Shown: in pieces, positions 16,465-25,385 of the stretch
Layout of the letters: the number at the start of each line of letters is the position of its first letter
Numbering within the stretch: the stretch's first letter is position 1
Source of the DNA: Haloterrigena sp. KLK7
Lineage (GTDB): Archaea; Halobacteriota; Halobacteria; Halobacteriales; Natrialbaceae
NCBI RefSeq assembly: GCF_037914945.1
Contig: NZ_CP149787.1
Span: forward strand, 434,001 to 498,000
DNA length: 64,000 bases
Direction of reading: 5' to 3'
Made by a program: the position numbers and the translations under genes
Notes under the pieces: model-generated
Seen by the model: the letters and a program-made list of their open reading frames with translations, nothing else
Databases searched by the model: none
What the model was told of the DNA's origin: nothing

Positions 16465-17631
16465 TCAGTCGTCGACCCGTCGCGCCTCGAGGTCACCCTC
16501 CTCGTCGAACCGCTTGGCCCGCAGGTAGCGCGCCCGGAAGCGGTTCGCGCCGTCGTTGACGTCGGCCTCGCGGATCTCGTCGGTCCGTCCCTCGGCGACG
16601 GCGTCGATCAGCTCCGCGAGCTGGTTGTACTCGCTGGTGGTCAACTCGAGTTCGTAGGTGTGTTCGTCCTCGGACTCGAGGATGGTCCACTTGCGGGCGG
16701 CGGCGACGACCAGCGAACAGGGCTCCCGGCAGGGGAACGGTCCGTCGCCGCCGTCGACGTCGAGCGCCTCGTCCTCGTCGAACTCCCACTCGCGTCGGCG
16801 CAGACACTGCGAGTCGACGCAGCAGGCCTCGGCCATCCACTCGACGGCCTCGCGGGGCATCTCGTCTAAGACGTCGTAGATGCCCGTCTGGCGCTCGGCG
16901 GTCTCGCTCCAGTGGTCGACGTCCAGCGTCCCTCGCAGTTCGCGGTGCCAGTTGGCGACCGTCGCAGGATAGAAGAACTCGACCGTCTCGACGAGCTCTC
17001 CGCCGGAGAGACCGGTGAAGGCCCATCCCGAGGGGAGCGTCGGTGCCGTCTTCAGCGGCCGATAGCGACCGTCCTCGTCGTAGGTCGAGATCTCGCGGGC
17101 GTCGCGCGGGTCGTCGTAGACCTCGAGCTGGGTGAGGTCGCTGTCGGCGTCGTCGACGTGCCACAGGTCGTAGACGCGCTCGCCGGCGGGATCGTCGTCG
17201 GCGTCGTCGACGAGTCGGGCGGTGAGACACAGCTGGCCCCACTCGCGGTCGAGCCCTTCACGCAGGGCCGCGTAGCGCTCGGGGACGGACAGCGGTTCAT
17301 CGACCGACGGGTGAGCGCCGGTCTCCGCGTCACCGTCATCGCCGTCGACGTCCGCGAGCGGCGCCCGTTCGCACCACCGGAGGAACGCCCGGCGGGCGGT
17401 CCCCTCGCCGCCGACGGCCCGCTGCCAGTAGCGCCAGTTCGTGACGTAGTCGGAAAGCGGCTCGAGGGCGTCCGCGAGGTCGTCGGCGTCGAGACCGGTC
17501 CACTCCTCGTCGGGCGTCTCGAGCGCGTAGCCGTCCTCGGCGCGCTCGATCCGGAGGCCGTCGAAGGCGACTGCGCCGCCGTCGTCGACCGCCTCGAGCA
17601 GCGCCTCGACGTGGTTCGGTGCCGTCGTCAC
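16465..17631 (-). CDS. DR2241-family iron-sulfur protein linked to CbiX
   Basis: The protein has 388 residues. A Cys-rich block, ACCVDSQC followed ~32 residues later by FPCREPCSLVV, would hold a 4Fe-4S cluster, as in the DR2241 family that is often encoded next to or fused with CbiX chelatases. The N-terminal half is acidic and helical with a conserved YWQRAVGGEGTARRAFLRWCE segment. The start is GTG 17631, two bases after the cbiX stop, so translation is coupled. A role with cobaltochelatase in tetrapyrrole synthesis is inferred from this pairing. The chemistry is unknown. Confidence 0.9.
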   Translation of the reverse strand: MTTAPNHVEALLEAVDDGGAVAFDGLRIERAEDGYALETPDEEWTGLDADDLADALEPLSDYVTNWRYWQRAVGGEGTARRAFLRWCERAPLADVDGDDGDAETGAHPSVDEPLSVPERYAALREGLDREWGQLCLTARLVDDADDDPAGERVYDLWHVDDADSDLTQLEVYDDPRDAREISTYDEDGRYRPLKTAPTLPSGWAFTGLSGGELVETVEFFYPATVANWHRELRGTLDVDHWSETAERQTGIYDVLDEMPREAVEWMAEACCVDSQCLRRREWEFDEDEALDVDGGDGPFPCREPCSLVVAAARKWTILESEDEHTYELELTTSEYNQLAELIDAVAEGRTDEIREADVNDGANRFRARYLRAKRFDEEGDLEARRVDD

Positions 17632-17633
17632 GA

Positions 17634-18533
17634 TCAGTCACCCGGCTCCGCGCTCGGTTCGAGGTCGGCCCCGGTCTCGAGGCTGAGTTCCTCGCGGACG
17701 GCCGCCACCGCGTCGCCGATATCGGCGCCGGCGTCGGCCGCGCGCTCTAAGATGACGTCGGCCATCAGCCCCTCCGTGCCGACGGCGCCGGCGTACCAGA
17801 TCCGGTGGCCGTCGACATCGGCCGGGACCTCCCAGCCGAGGCGGTAGTCCTCGGTCAGCCCCATGTCCTCGGGGATGTCCTCCTGGGTGTGATAGCCGTC
17901 GGCGATGAACAGCGGCACGACGACGATGTCCTCGGTCTCGAAATAGTCGGTGACGTCGTCGACCTCGGGCTCCTCGTCCATGAACAGCGCCTTCGCCTCG
18001 TCGAACCGGTCCATCTCGCGGATGCGCTCGGTGTGGTACTCGATGGCCTTCGCGGAGTTCTCGTTGCGCTCGGTGCCGTGGCCGACGACCGCGAGGCCGA
18101 ACCCGTCGCCGACGTTCGGGTCTTCGGTGACGGACTCGGCGCGCTGGACGATCACGTCCGTCATCGCGTCGTGGGTGCCGACGGGACCGCAGTAGTGGAT
18201 CGTCTTGCCGACGTCCTCGGCCTCGAGGGTGACCTGCGAGGCGCTCGTTCCGTCGGAGTCCCACTTGTCGGGGTCCCACTCCTCGAGGCGGAGCTCTCGG
18301 GGGATGACCTGCTCGGTGAAGTAGCCCTCGCTGATGAAGAGCGGGACGACGAACACTTCGTCGGACTCGAGGGTCCGGATCACCTCGCGGAAGTGCGGTT
18401 CCTCCTTCCAGAACGCCTCGCGGACCTCGTCGAACGCGCCCGTCTCGCGGACGGTGTCCGCGTGGGCGTAGGTGGGGTCCGAGGCGTCGGGGTTCAGGTG
18501 CGAGCCGTGCGCCGCGATGACCAGCGCTTGCAT
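17634..18533 (-). CDS. cbiX: Sirohydrochlorin cobaltochelatase, two-domain CbiX
   Basis: The protein has 299 residues. It consists of two related ~140-residue halves, each with a chelatase core: LVIAAHGSHLN (3-13) with metal-binding His, and LAVVGHGTERN in the second half; both carry FVVPLFISEGYFT / VVVPLFIADGYHT with a second His. It inserts cobalt into sirohydrochlorin at the start of the oxygen-independent cobalamin pathway. ATG 18533 was chosen because MQALVIAAHGS is the family start and TATAAA (18558-18563) lies 25-30 bases before it. The gene leads an operon with DR2241. A CobN-type chelatase is also encoded at 57129, so two cobalt-insertion systems may coexist. Confidence 0.93.
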   Translation of the reverse strand: MQALVIAAHGSHLNPDASDPTYAHADTVRETGAFDEVREAFWKEEPHFREVIRTLESDEVFVVPLFISEGYFTEQVIPRELRLEEWDPDKWDSDGTSASQVTLEAEDVGKTIHYCGPVGTHDAMTDVIVQRAESVTEDPNVGDGFGLAVVGHGTERNENSAKAIEYHTERIREMDRFDEAKALFMDEEPEVDDVTDYFETEDIVVVPLFIADGYHTQEDIPEDMGLTEDYRLGWEVPADVDGHRIWYAGAVGTEGLMADVILERAADAGADIGDAVAAVREELSLETGADLEPSAEPGD

Positions 18534-18557
18534 GGGCGACCGTTCGGACGGAACCGA

Positions 18558-18563
18558 TTTATA
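18558..18563 (-). promoter_or_regulatory. TATA box of cbiX operon
   Basis: TATAAA on the minus strand, 25-30 bases before the cbiX ATG, implies a leaderless message. No B12 riboswitch-like structure was recognised, and the short leader leaves no room for one. Confidence 0.6.
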
Positions 18564-18666
18564 CCCTATGGAGAAGGCCAATAGTTCTACTCCGAAACGC
18601 GAACGAGAGTTGCATAGTTGGGAAAACTGATTTCAGAAAGAAGAAGCCAGTCGAGGGAGCGATCGA

Positions 18667-19026
18667 TCACTCCGGGACGACGATCGACGTTCGCGCCTCG
18701 CAGGAGGCCTCTCGCGCTCGCAGCTCGGCGGTGACGGTGTACTCGCCCGCCCGCGGCCGCTCCCACTCGGCCTGGTAGGTCGACGACTCGGCGGGCGCGA
18801 GCGCGTCCCGACTGAGCATCTGGGCGAACATCCGCCCCTCAGTAAAGCGCCACACCTCCCGGTCGCCGTCGCGAACGACGAACTCCGCCTTGCACATGTC
18901 TGAGAACTGCAGTTCGACAGGCACGGAGCCCGCGTTGGTGACGGTGAACGCGAACGCGACGGCGTCCGGTCTCGAGCCGTCGTCGCCCGTCGATACGTCC
19001 GCTTCGAGCGTCCCCTCGAGTGTCAT
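18667..19026 (-). CDS. BsuPI-domain protein (intracellular proteinase inhibitor-like)
   Basis: The protein has 119 residues, nearly all one Ig-like beta sandwich. The pattern FAFTVTNAGSVPVELQFSDMCKAEFVV followed by GDREVWRFTEGRMFAQ and a final beta-strand pair is the BsuPI domain named for a Bacillus proteinase inhibitor. No signal peptide is seen, so it should be cytoplasmic. ATG 19026 was preferred to GTG 19032. It stands alone after phoD on the same strand with 127 bases between them. An inhibitor function in archaea is unproven. Confidence 0.85.
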   Translation of the reverse strand: MTLEGTLEADVSTGDDGSRPDAVAFAFTVTNAGSVPVELQFSDMCKAEFVVRDGDREVWRFTEGRMFAQMLSRDALAPAESSTYQAEWERPRAGEYTVTAELRAREASCEARTSIVVPE

Positions 19027-19153
19027 ACCCACTGATTAGGGGGTGGGCGGGATAGCTCTTCGCTCGCGACGCGGCCGGTCACCGGTCGCGTCGAGGAATC
19101 GACCGACTCGAAGCCGGCTGTGTCGACGAGCGACTCGAGGCCGGTCGAGTGGC

Positions 19154-21337
19154 CTACTTCGTCAGGACGACGTTGTCGAGGTAACTGGTGTCGTCGCCGG
19201 AGCGGTACTCGCCGCGGATGCGAAGCACCTCGAGGTCGGCGAGGACCTCGCGGAACCGCTCCTCGGTGGCCAGCGGCTCCGAACTCGTCACGTCGATCCA
19301 CGTCGCGTCGGCCGACAGCGGCACCTCGTAGGACGTCCACTCCTCGCCGGGGTTGTCGTCGACGCCGCGGAACTCGTAGACGAGTTTCAGGTCGCCGCTC
19401 TGCAGCAGGACGTCGCCGCCCTCGACGGGCTCGGCGTCGAACTGCCGGTCGGTCGGCTCCTGTCGGAGGTCGAACGAGAGCGTCCCGCCGTAGAACGCTT
19501 CGCGATCGCCGAGGTACTCGAACGGCGCCTGATAGTACCAGGCGACGCCGCCCTGGTTCTCCGCGTCGCCGATGTGGCCGCCGGAGTTGCCGCCGCTCCC
19601 GTAGTAGACCGGTCGGTTGCTCCCGCCGTTCTGGGAGACGAGCCACCCCTCGGCGTCATCGTCGAAGGCGCTCTCGATGCGGTCCGGTCGCTCGGGATCC
19701 GCCGCGGCGTCGATATCGTCCGTGCGAATCGTCTTCTCGAACTGCTCGGTCCCGTGCTCGTCGTAGACGCCGATCGTCAGCGTCTCGCCCGACTCGTCGA
19801 CGTCGACGGTGGCGAAGTTCCGGTACTCGCCCTTCGCGAAGAACTCCGTCGGGTTGAGCGCCGGGTAGAGGTCGTCGGGTTCGCCCGCGGGTGCACCCAG
19901 CGGACCGGCGACGGCCTCGAAGAACTCGAACTCGCCGTCGTCGTCCGGGTCGTACGCGCTCACGACCGACTTGTGGACGTCGCCCGCGACGACGACCAGG
20001 TTCGAGATCGGCTCCGTCTGGACGTGTTCGACGACCTCGAGCAGTTCGGCCTCGTAGCCGGTCCGATCCGCCTCGGTCGCCCACGAGTCGGAGGGGTAGC
20101 CCAGCGGCGCCGGCGAGGCGAGGAGCTTCCACGTCGCGTCGGAGTCGGCGAGCGCTCCCTTCAGCCACTCGAGTTGCTCCCGCCCGAGCAGCGTCTTCGA
20201 GTCGAGGTCGACGTTCGGGTCGCGGTACTGGCGCGTGTCGAGGACGAACAGCTCGACGTGTTTCCCCCAGCGGAAGGAGTCGTAGAACCGGTTCGACTCG
20301 CCGGGTTCGGCGTCGTCGTCGCGGTCGAGCGGCCAGTACTCGCGGAAGGCCCGCCGGCCCTCGGGCATCAGCGGCTCGATCGGTCCCGCGAAGTTGTTGA
20401 TGACCTCGTGGTCGTCCCAGACGGTGTACACCGACGTGGTCTCGAGCAGTTCCAGCAAATTGGTTCGCTCGGCGACCTCGGACGGCGGATCGCGCATCTC
20501 CTTGTACTTCCCGCGGTAGATCTCGAGGGCCTCGTCGATCGGGGTGTCCTCGGTGATCTTGCCGGCCGGCGTCAGCGCGTCGGCGTAGATCGTGTCACCG
20601 TGGTAGAGGAAGAAGTCCGGATCGCGCTCGGCGATCGTCTCGAGGCCCGGAAACGGCGGTTCGACGGGATCGTCACCGTACCCCCACGTGTCGCCGCTCC
20701 AGGCGAAGGAGACGGCCGCCTCGTCGTCGGGCGCCGGCGCCGTGACGAACGTTCCGCTCTCGACCGCCTCGGGGATCGCGTCGTCGATCGAACCGCCGTC
20801 GTCGCGATCGCCCTCGCCCGGTCGCTTCCGCGGCCCGCGGCCCTTCCCGGGGTGGTCGTCGTCCCGATCGGACCGTTTCGGTCCGCGTCCCTTCGAGTCG
20901 CCCCGCCGATCGTCCTGCAGCCGGTAGGCGGTCTCCCCCGCCGTGGCCCAGACGTGATACCGGTAGCGGGTGTTCGACTCGAGTCCCTCGAGTCGGAGCT
21001 GGCCGGTGTTGTCGGTCTCGGCGTCGACGGTCGTCCGATCGTATCCGACGCGGTCGAACGACTGATCGGGACTGTACGCGACGTGGATCGTCGCCTCGTC
21101 GGCCGCTCGCGCCCAGACGACCGCCGTCGTGGCGGTGACGTCGCCGACCGCGACGCCGTGCGAGATCGATACGAGGTCCGCGTCGCTTCCGTCGGTCGTC
21201 GATTCGTCCGAATCCGATTCCCCCGCCGCGGTTCCCACCAGTCCGGTCGCGGTCGCCGCCAGCCCGATCGTCTGCAGAAACGTCCGTCGATTGTCCGTCG
21301 CCGTTTCGGCCCGCATATCAGCGTGTGTGTCCGTCAT
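19154..21337 (-). CDS. phoD: PhoD-type alkaline phosphatase with laminin-IV-like C-terminal domain
   Basis: The protein has 727 residues. A Tat signal (RRTFLQTIGLAATATGLVG) exports it folded. A fibronectin-like N domain (about 60-130) precedes the PhoD phosphodiesterase/phosphatase core: FLYHGDTIYAD, TVWDDHEVINN, FVLDTRQYRD, LLASPAPLG and VVVAGDVHKS supply the metal ligands and catalytic residues. It would release phosphate from organic esters outside the cell. Residues ~560-727 are an added beta-sandwich (DDDAEGWLVSQNGG start, SYLDNVVLTK end) like laminin domain IV, perhaps for surface or glycan binding. A low-complexity Arg/Asp/Gly insert lies at about 185-225. ATG 21337 was chosen; 21316 is possible. 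Confidence 0.92.
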   Translation of the reverse strand: MTDTHADMRAETATDNRRTFLQTIGLAATATGLVGTAAGESDSDESTTDGSDADLVSISHGVAVGDVTATTAVVWARAADEATIHVAYSPDQSFDRVGYDRTTVDAETDNTGQLRLEGLESNTRYRYHVWATAGETAYRLQDDRRGDSKGRGPKRSDRDDDHPGKGRGPRKRPGEGDRDDGGSIDDAIPEAVESGTFVTAPAPDDEAAVSFAWSGDTWGYGDDPVEPPFPGLETIAERDPDFFLYHGDTIYADALTPAGKITEDTPIDEALEIYRGKYKEMRDPPSEVAERTNLLELLETTSVYTVWDDHEVINNFAGPIEPLMPEGRRAFREYWPLDRDDDAEPGESNRFYDSFRWGKHVELFVLDTRQYRDPNVDLDSKTLLGREQLEWLKGALADSDATWKLLASPAPLGYPSDSWATEADRTGYEAELLEVVEHVQTEPISNLVVVAGDVHKSVVSAYDPDDDGEFEFFEAVAGPLGAPAGEPDDLYPALNPTEFFAKGEYRNFATVDVDESGETLTIGVYDEHGTEQFEKTIRTDDIDAAADPERPDRIESAFDDDAEGWLVSQNGGSNRPVYYGSGGNSGGHIGDAENQGGVAWYYQAPFEYLGDREAFYGGTLSFDLRQEPTDRQFDAEPVEGGDVLLQSGDLKLVYEFRGVDDNPGEEWTSYEVPLSADATWIDVTSSEPLATEERFREVLADLEVLRIRGEYRSGDDTSYLDNVVLTK

Positions 21338-21375
21338 GACTGCGATAGAGTCCGCATCGAATGAAGGTAATAGCC

Positions 21376-21402
21376 TATATATTTCGTATAAATTAGCGTA
21401 TG
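21376..21402 (-). promoter_or_regulatory. AT-rich promoter of phoD
   Basis: CTATATATTTCG and GTATAAATTAG lie 39-65 bases before the phoD start. They are the only AT-rich sequence in the phoD-DUF2797 intergenic space. The TATA nearest phoD is at about 21374-21381. Confidence 0.4.
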
Positions 21403-21608
21403 TGTGGTCCGAACGAGAGGGGTCAGTGCCGTACCCGTACGTAGTCAGCGCGTGTCCCACGAACCCGTATAGAGCGACACCGACTGCGGTCGCGACCGGG
21501 AGACTTCGGGACAGATCAGCGACAAATCCGCTCGGCGACGAGCGCGAACGGGATTCGCTCGAGGCCGGGAGCGCTACGCCTATTTGCGCCCGGCCCGAAC
21601 CCGCGGGC

Positions 21609-22364
21609 GTGCAACTGGTCGGCTACGAACCGAGCGGCCGCGGATCGATGCTGCTGGTGAGCGACGGCGACGCCGTCGAGGGACGGTCGCTCGAGGCCGG
21701 CACCGACCTCGCCTACGCGCTCGGCGACCGCCACTGCGCCGGGACGATCGACGAGGAGGGCGACCACGTCGCCTGCGACCGTCCGCGGGCACCGTACTGC
21801 GAATTTCACACGAGCACGTGGGTCTGCGCCCGCTGTACGGGCACCTGTCTGAAGGACGAGATGGACTGTTACGAGGAGCACGCCGTCTATATCGCCGCCT
21901 TCGCGCCGGACACGTTCAAGGTCGGCGTCACGAAGTCCAGACGGCTCGAGACCCGTCTCCGGGAGCAGGGCGCCGACCGGGCGGCCCACGTCCACACCGT
22001 CTCGAACGGCCGGATCGCCCGCGAGCTCGAGGCCGACATCGCCGAGCGGCTGGTCGATCGCGTTCGGACGCCGACGAAGGTGGCCTCGCTGGCCGCGACT
22101 GTCGACGACGCGGCGTGGGAGGGCGTGCTGGACGAGTTCGACGTCATCCAGCGGTTCGAGTTCGATTACGGACTGGGCCTCGAGACCCAACCAGTTCGCG
22201 AGACGATCGCCTCCGGCACCGTCGTCGGCGTGAAGGGGCGACTACTGGTACTCGAGACCGGCGGGACGACCTACGCCGTCGACATGCGCGATCTGGTGGG
22301 CCACGATATGACGGTCGGGGGGACGAGTCGGAACCTGCAGTCCTCGCTCGGCTCGTTCGACTAG
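21609..22364 (+). CDS. DUF2797 family zinc-binding protein
   Basis: The protein has 251 residues. A Cys/His array, HCAGTIDEEGDHVACDRPRA then PYCEFHTSTWVCARCTGTCLKDEMDC, should bind two metal ions. The following EEHAVYIAAFAPDTFKVGVTKSRR segment resembles a GIY-YIG-type fold (VYIAAF...KVGVTK), which matches DUF2797. Whether it cuts nucleic acid is unknown. GTG 21609 starts the conserved part (VQLVGYEPSG); the ~160 codons upstream lack coding character. It is divergent from phoD and monocistronic. Confidence 0.88.
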   Translation: MQLVGYEPSGRGSMLLVSDGDAVEGRSLEAGTDLAYALGDRHCAGTIDEEGDHVACDRPRAPYCEFHTSTWVCARCTGTCLKDEMDCYEEHAVYIAAFAPDTFKVGVTKSRRLETRLREQGADRAAHVHTVSNGRIARELEADIAERLVDRVRTPTKVASLAATVDDAAWEGVLDEFDVIQRFEFDYGLGLETQPVRETIASGTVVGVKGRLLVLETGGTTYAVDMRDLVGHDMTVGGTSRNLQSSLGSFD

Positions 22365-22721
22365 TCGGTTCGTCCGACGTGTTCACCGTGGCTGTTCTCG
22401 AGGTCGCTTCGAGATCGGACTGCGCTCGGATCCAACGCGGAACGAACCGGACTCGAGTTCACTGAGACCGAATCGCTCTCGAGTCCGCTGCCGCTCGTGG
22501 CAACAGGGAGTGCCACACCCTCCCCAGCCGATTCGCTCGCTACGCTCACGGTTCCCGCCGGTCACCGTTCGCTTCCGAGGGATTCACTTCGTTCATCCCT
22601 CGCCCCGCTCGCTCATCCCTCGCGCGTTTCGGACCGCGCCTCGCTATCGCTCGTCGCGGTCCAGCACGCGCCACTGCACGCCGAGAAGTAGTCTGCCGGC
22701 GAAGAACTCGAGGACGCTCGT
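22365..22721. other. Convergent intergenic region with small palindromes
   Basis: No gene is supported here. GAGGGAT-TCACTTCGTTC-ATCCCTC (about 22576-22600) is a stem of 7 with a loop reading GAACGAAGTGA on the other strand. Nearby are further CGCTCGCTACGCTC-type stretches (22538-22552 and 22600-22620). This is the style of dispersed haloarchaeal palindromic repeats and may be repeat debris. Confidence 0.4.
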
Positions 22722-23357
22722 CTAGTAGACCAGTTTCACGTCGCCGGTGTCGCCCCAGCGCTCGAGTCGGTCGTCGTCGACCCCGTACTCGATGCTGTAG
22801 GGCGTCTCCGTCTCCCACCCCTCCCCGGCGAGGTGAGCGGCGGCTTCGGCGGCCGCGTCGCCGTAGCGGTCGCCCCGGTGGAAGTGCGAGGCGGTGAGAT
22901 CGACGACGTCCAGGTGGCTGTGGATCGCGACCCGGTCGTCGTCGACTTCCCAGACGTGGACGTGGTTCCACCCGTCGCCCAGTCGCGGGTGCCGAAACGA
23001 GTGGTCCGGCTGGACGAGTTCCTCCTGTTCGCTGTCCCACGCCCGTGCGGTCGCGTCGGGGAAGACGCGCGTCCACTCGAGGTTCCCGAGTCCGGTGAAG
23101 CCGTCCTCGACCGTCGACAGCGCCGCGCCGTCGCTCGCGTCGCGGGCGTGGATATTGATCGGCAACACGGGGTTCCATCCCCCGTCGCCGTCGGGCTGGT
23201 AGAGACAGCGCGGATAGTCGGTATCGCCGTCGCGCTCGAGGTCGATGACCGCGTCGGCGGGCGAGTCCGATGCGCTCGCGAGGCCGGTCGCGCTCCCGAC
23301 GGCGACCGCACTGCCGATTCCGGCCACCGCCTCGCGTCTGGTCAGTTTCGGTGTCAC
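22722..23357 (-). CDS. Exported protein with Tat signal, unknown family
   Basis: The protein has 211 residues. Residues 1-30 form a Tat signal (TRREAVAGIGSAVAVGSATG). The mature part has many aromatic and His residues (NHVHVWEVDDDRVAIHSHLD; ASHFHRGDRYGDAAAE) and the sequence PINIHARD. The three His clusters might bind a metal, but no known catalytic motif is recognised. The start is GTG 23357. It is separated from its minus-strand neighbour by 182 bases. Function is unknown. Confidence 0.75.
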   Translation of the reverse strand: MTPKLTRREAVAGIGSAVAVGSATGLASASDSPADAVIDLERDGDTDYPRCLYQPDGDGGWNPVLPINIHARDASDGAALSTVEDGFTGLGNLEWTRVFPDATARAWDSEQEELVQPDHSFRHPRLGDGWNHVHVWEVDDDRVAIHSHLDVVDLTASHFHRGDRYGDAAAEAAAHLAGEGWETETPYSIEYGVDDDRLERWGDTGDVKLVY

Positions 23358-23539
23358 GGTCGCTCACCGACGGGGGCGGCGTCGACCGCGGTTCCGTCCA
23401 GCGATTTCGGAGCAGTCACGACGGTCCGTTGGGCCACACCCGCTACAAGCGTTCGGCCTTGATACTCGTGGTCCGACCGCCGGCGGTGTGCCTCGTGCAG
23501 CGGACACGCGACTCCCGTACGCCGCTCGCAGCGGCGTCG

Positions 23540-23890
23540 TTACGGGCCGATCCCCTCCACCGGGACCTCGGTCTCGCAGTTCGGGCAGGCCGCGTGCTCG
23601 TCGCCCCCCGTGTAGGTCCACGTCTCGCCGCAGTCGTGGCAGGTCAGTTCGGTGCCGTCGCCCGACGCCGTTTCCGTCCCCGTCCCCTCGGGATCGGTCC
23701 GCATGTTTCGAGCCCGCGAGAGGACGGTCGCGGCGTCGTGAAGCGTCGCGTCCTCGAGCGGAACCGCGTGGCCGCCGTCGTCGGTGACGAACCAGTAGTC
23801 GGCCGCCTCGGCGTCGTCGGCGGCGACGACCGCGTACCGCCCTTCGCTGACGATCGGCTCTCGGTCGGCGATGGCGTCGTCCGGGGCCAT
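23540..23890 (-). CDS. Small protein with C-terminal zinc ribbon
   Basis: The protein has 116 residues. The N-terminal part (EGRYAVVAADDAEAADYWFVTDDGGHAVPLEDA) looks like a small beta domain. After a Gly/Thr-rich linker the last ~30 residues are a zinc ribbon: LTCHDCGETW, then HAACPNCETEVP, giving two CxxC pairs. It probably mediates protein or nucleic-acid contacts in the cytoplasm. ATG 23890 was chosen since upstream codons are basic. It is divergent from the gene at 24017. Confidence 0.75.
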   Translation of the reverse strand: MAPDDAIADREPIVSEGRYAVVAADDAEAADYWFVTDDGGHAVPLEDATLHDAATVLSRARNMRTDPEGTGTETASGDGTELTCHDCGETWTYTGGDEHAACPNCETEVPVEGIGP

Positions 23891-24016
23891 AGGCAACGTC
23901 CGACACTGTACCGGTTCCCTCTTGTGCACGCACCAGCCGACCGCGGTCGATCGATCGGCGACGTCGAAGTCGAAAACATGGCAATCCTTTTCCCCGGCGG
24001 ACCTGAATCCGAGGGT

Positions 24017-24391
24017 ATGTCCGACGAAAACGAACCCGACGCCGATGGCGACGAGGGCGAGGAGAAGTCCTTCCGGGAGCGAGTCGAGGAAATCCGCGAG
24101 AAACGCGCCGAAGAGGGCGAGGGTGAGGGCGACGCACCCGAGAGCCCGTTCGGGGGAGGCGGCGGTCCCGGCGGCATGGGCGGCGGCGGCAACCCCTTCG
24201 CGCAGATGATGGGCGGAATGATGGGCGGCGGTCCCGGCGGCCCCGGCGGTATGGGCGGCGGCCCCGGCGGTCGCGAGGAGGAGAGCGTCGGCAACGAGGA
24301 ACTCGTCCGCGAAGTCCGCCAGCTCCGCGACGAGATGCGCGACCAGACCCGCGCGCTCAAGCGGATCGCCGACGCGCTCGAGGACGACTGA
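24017..24391 (+). CDS. Gly/Met-rich small acidic protein
   Basis: The protein has 124 residues in three parts: an acidic charged helix (KSFRERVEEIREKRAEEGEG), a Gly/Met/Pro-rich middle (GGGGPGGMGGGGNPF; AQMMGGMMGGG), and a C-terminal heptad helix (NEELVREVRQLRDEMRDQTR). It has no signal or membrane helix. The form suggests an oligomerising adaptor with a flexible centre. I do not recognise the family. It is followed by a T-run (TTGTTTTTGG at about 24425) that could end transcription. Confidence 0.7.
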   Translation: MSDENEPDADGDEGEEKSFRERVEEIREKRAEEGEGEGDAPESPFGGGGGPGGMGGGGNPFAQMMGGMMGGGPGGPGGMGGGPGGREEESVGNEELVREVRQLRDEMRDQTRALKRIADALEDD

Positions 24392-24536
24392 GCCGACGCC
24401 CGACTATCGACTCGAGACGCTCCGGTTGTTTTTGGCGCCGACTGCGGTGCCGATCAGTCCGCTACGTTCACCAGCGACGCATCGGACGGTAGGCCACAGC
24501 GCCATCGCTATCCGGCTTCGCAGTGTTCAGAGGAAA

Positions 24537-25385
24537 TCAGCGTCCCAACCGGTCGGAGATCGCGTCCAGCGAGTCCTCGTTCAGGCGGTCGCGGAGGTCC
24601 GCCAGCGACCAGCGGCCGACGAGCATGTTAGCGAGGGTGACACAGACCACCGCGAGGAGCAACCCGAAGAAGACGTCGGTCGCCCAGTGGATCGCCAGGT
24701 ACATCGTCGAGATGATGACGCTGACCGCGATGAGGACGGCGACGGGGAACCACTTCGGATACTCCTCGCGCGTGTAGTAGGCGAAGATGCCGACCGTCGC
24801 GGAGAGCGAGGTGTGCAGCGACGGGAAGACGTTGGTGTTGCGGTTGACCTCCCCGGTGAGGTACTGGTACTTCGGATTGTTGTCGTACAGCATCGTCTCG
24901 GAGACGAACTCGGGGAGGATGTTCCGCGGCCCGTACGCGATGACCAGCACGTACAGGACGACGCCGAGCGCGTAGTTCAACGAGTAGGCCGTCAGCAGCC
25001 GGCGGAACATCGTGGTATCCGAGAGCGCGAAGTACGCCACCGGCGGGAAGAGCAGCAGGAACGTGTAGCCGTAGATGTAGCTCGCCGTGAAGTACTCGTT
25101 GAGCAGCGGCGTGGCGATGTCCTGGAAGATCAGGACGAACTCGCCCTCGATCGAGCGGATCGTCCCGGTCATATAGAAGCCGAGATTCGTCTCGTTTTGC
25201 CGCATATACCGGTTGAACAGCAACACGGCCCCGAGGACGACGAGGACCGGCGCCGACCTCCGAAGCCGCGGGCGAAACTCCGAGACCGTCCGTGACAGTC
25301 GCTCGCGGCCGATGAATACTCCGGCCGCAATCGGGAGGACGAGCCCGACGACGATCGCCACTTGCGTCAGTACCTCGGCTAACAT
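24537..25385 (-). CDS. PAP2-superfamily membrane phosphatase/transferase, Aur1-like
   Basis: The protein has 282 residues with about six membrane helices. The PAP2 active site is present: FPSLHTS (187-193, His 191) and HWATDVFFG (233-241, His 233 and Asp 237). The spacing and the asymmetry of the motifs are like inositol-phosphorylceramide synthase (Aur1)-type transferases. It would dephosphorylate or transfer a lipid headgroup at the outer membrane face. Its ATG shares one base with the TGA of the upstream binding-protein gene, so translation is coupled. Substrate is unknown. Confidence 0.88.
   Translation of the reverse strand: MLAEVLTQVAIVVGLVLPIAAGVFIGRERLSRTVSEFRPRLRRSAPVLVVLGAVLLFNRYMRQNETNLGFYMTGTIRSIEGEFVLIFQDIATPLLNEYFTASYIYGYTFLLLFPPVAYFALSDTTMFRRLLTAYSLNYALGVVLYVLVIAYGPRNILPEFVSETMLYDNNPKYQYLTGEVNRNTNVFPSLHTSLSATVGIFAYYTREEYPKWFPVAVLIAVSVIISTMYLAIHWATDVFFGLLLAVVCVTLANMLVGRWSLADLRDRLNEDSLDAISDRLGR

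Noticed and set aside
19043-21364. A 773-codon plus-strand frame
   Set aside because: It is antisense to phoD, whose catalytic motifs are clear.
22383-22725. Short frames in the gap before the Tat protein gene
   Set aside because: They are made of repeat-like sequence with no coding composition.
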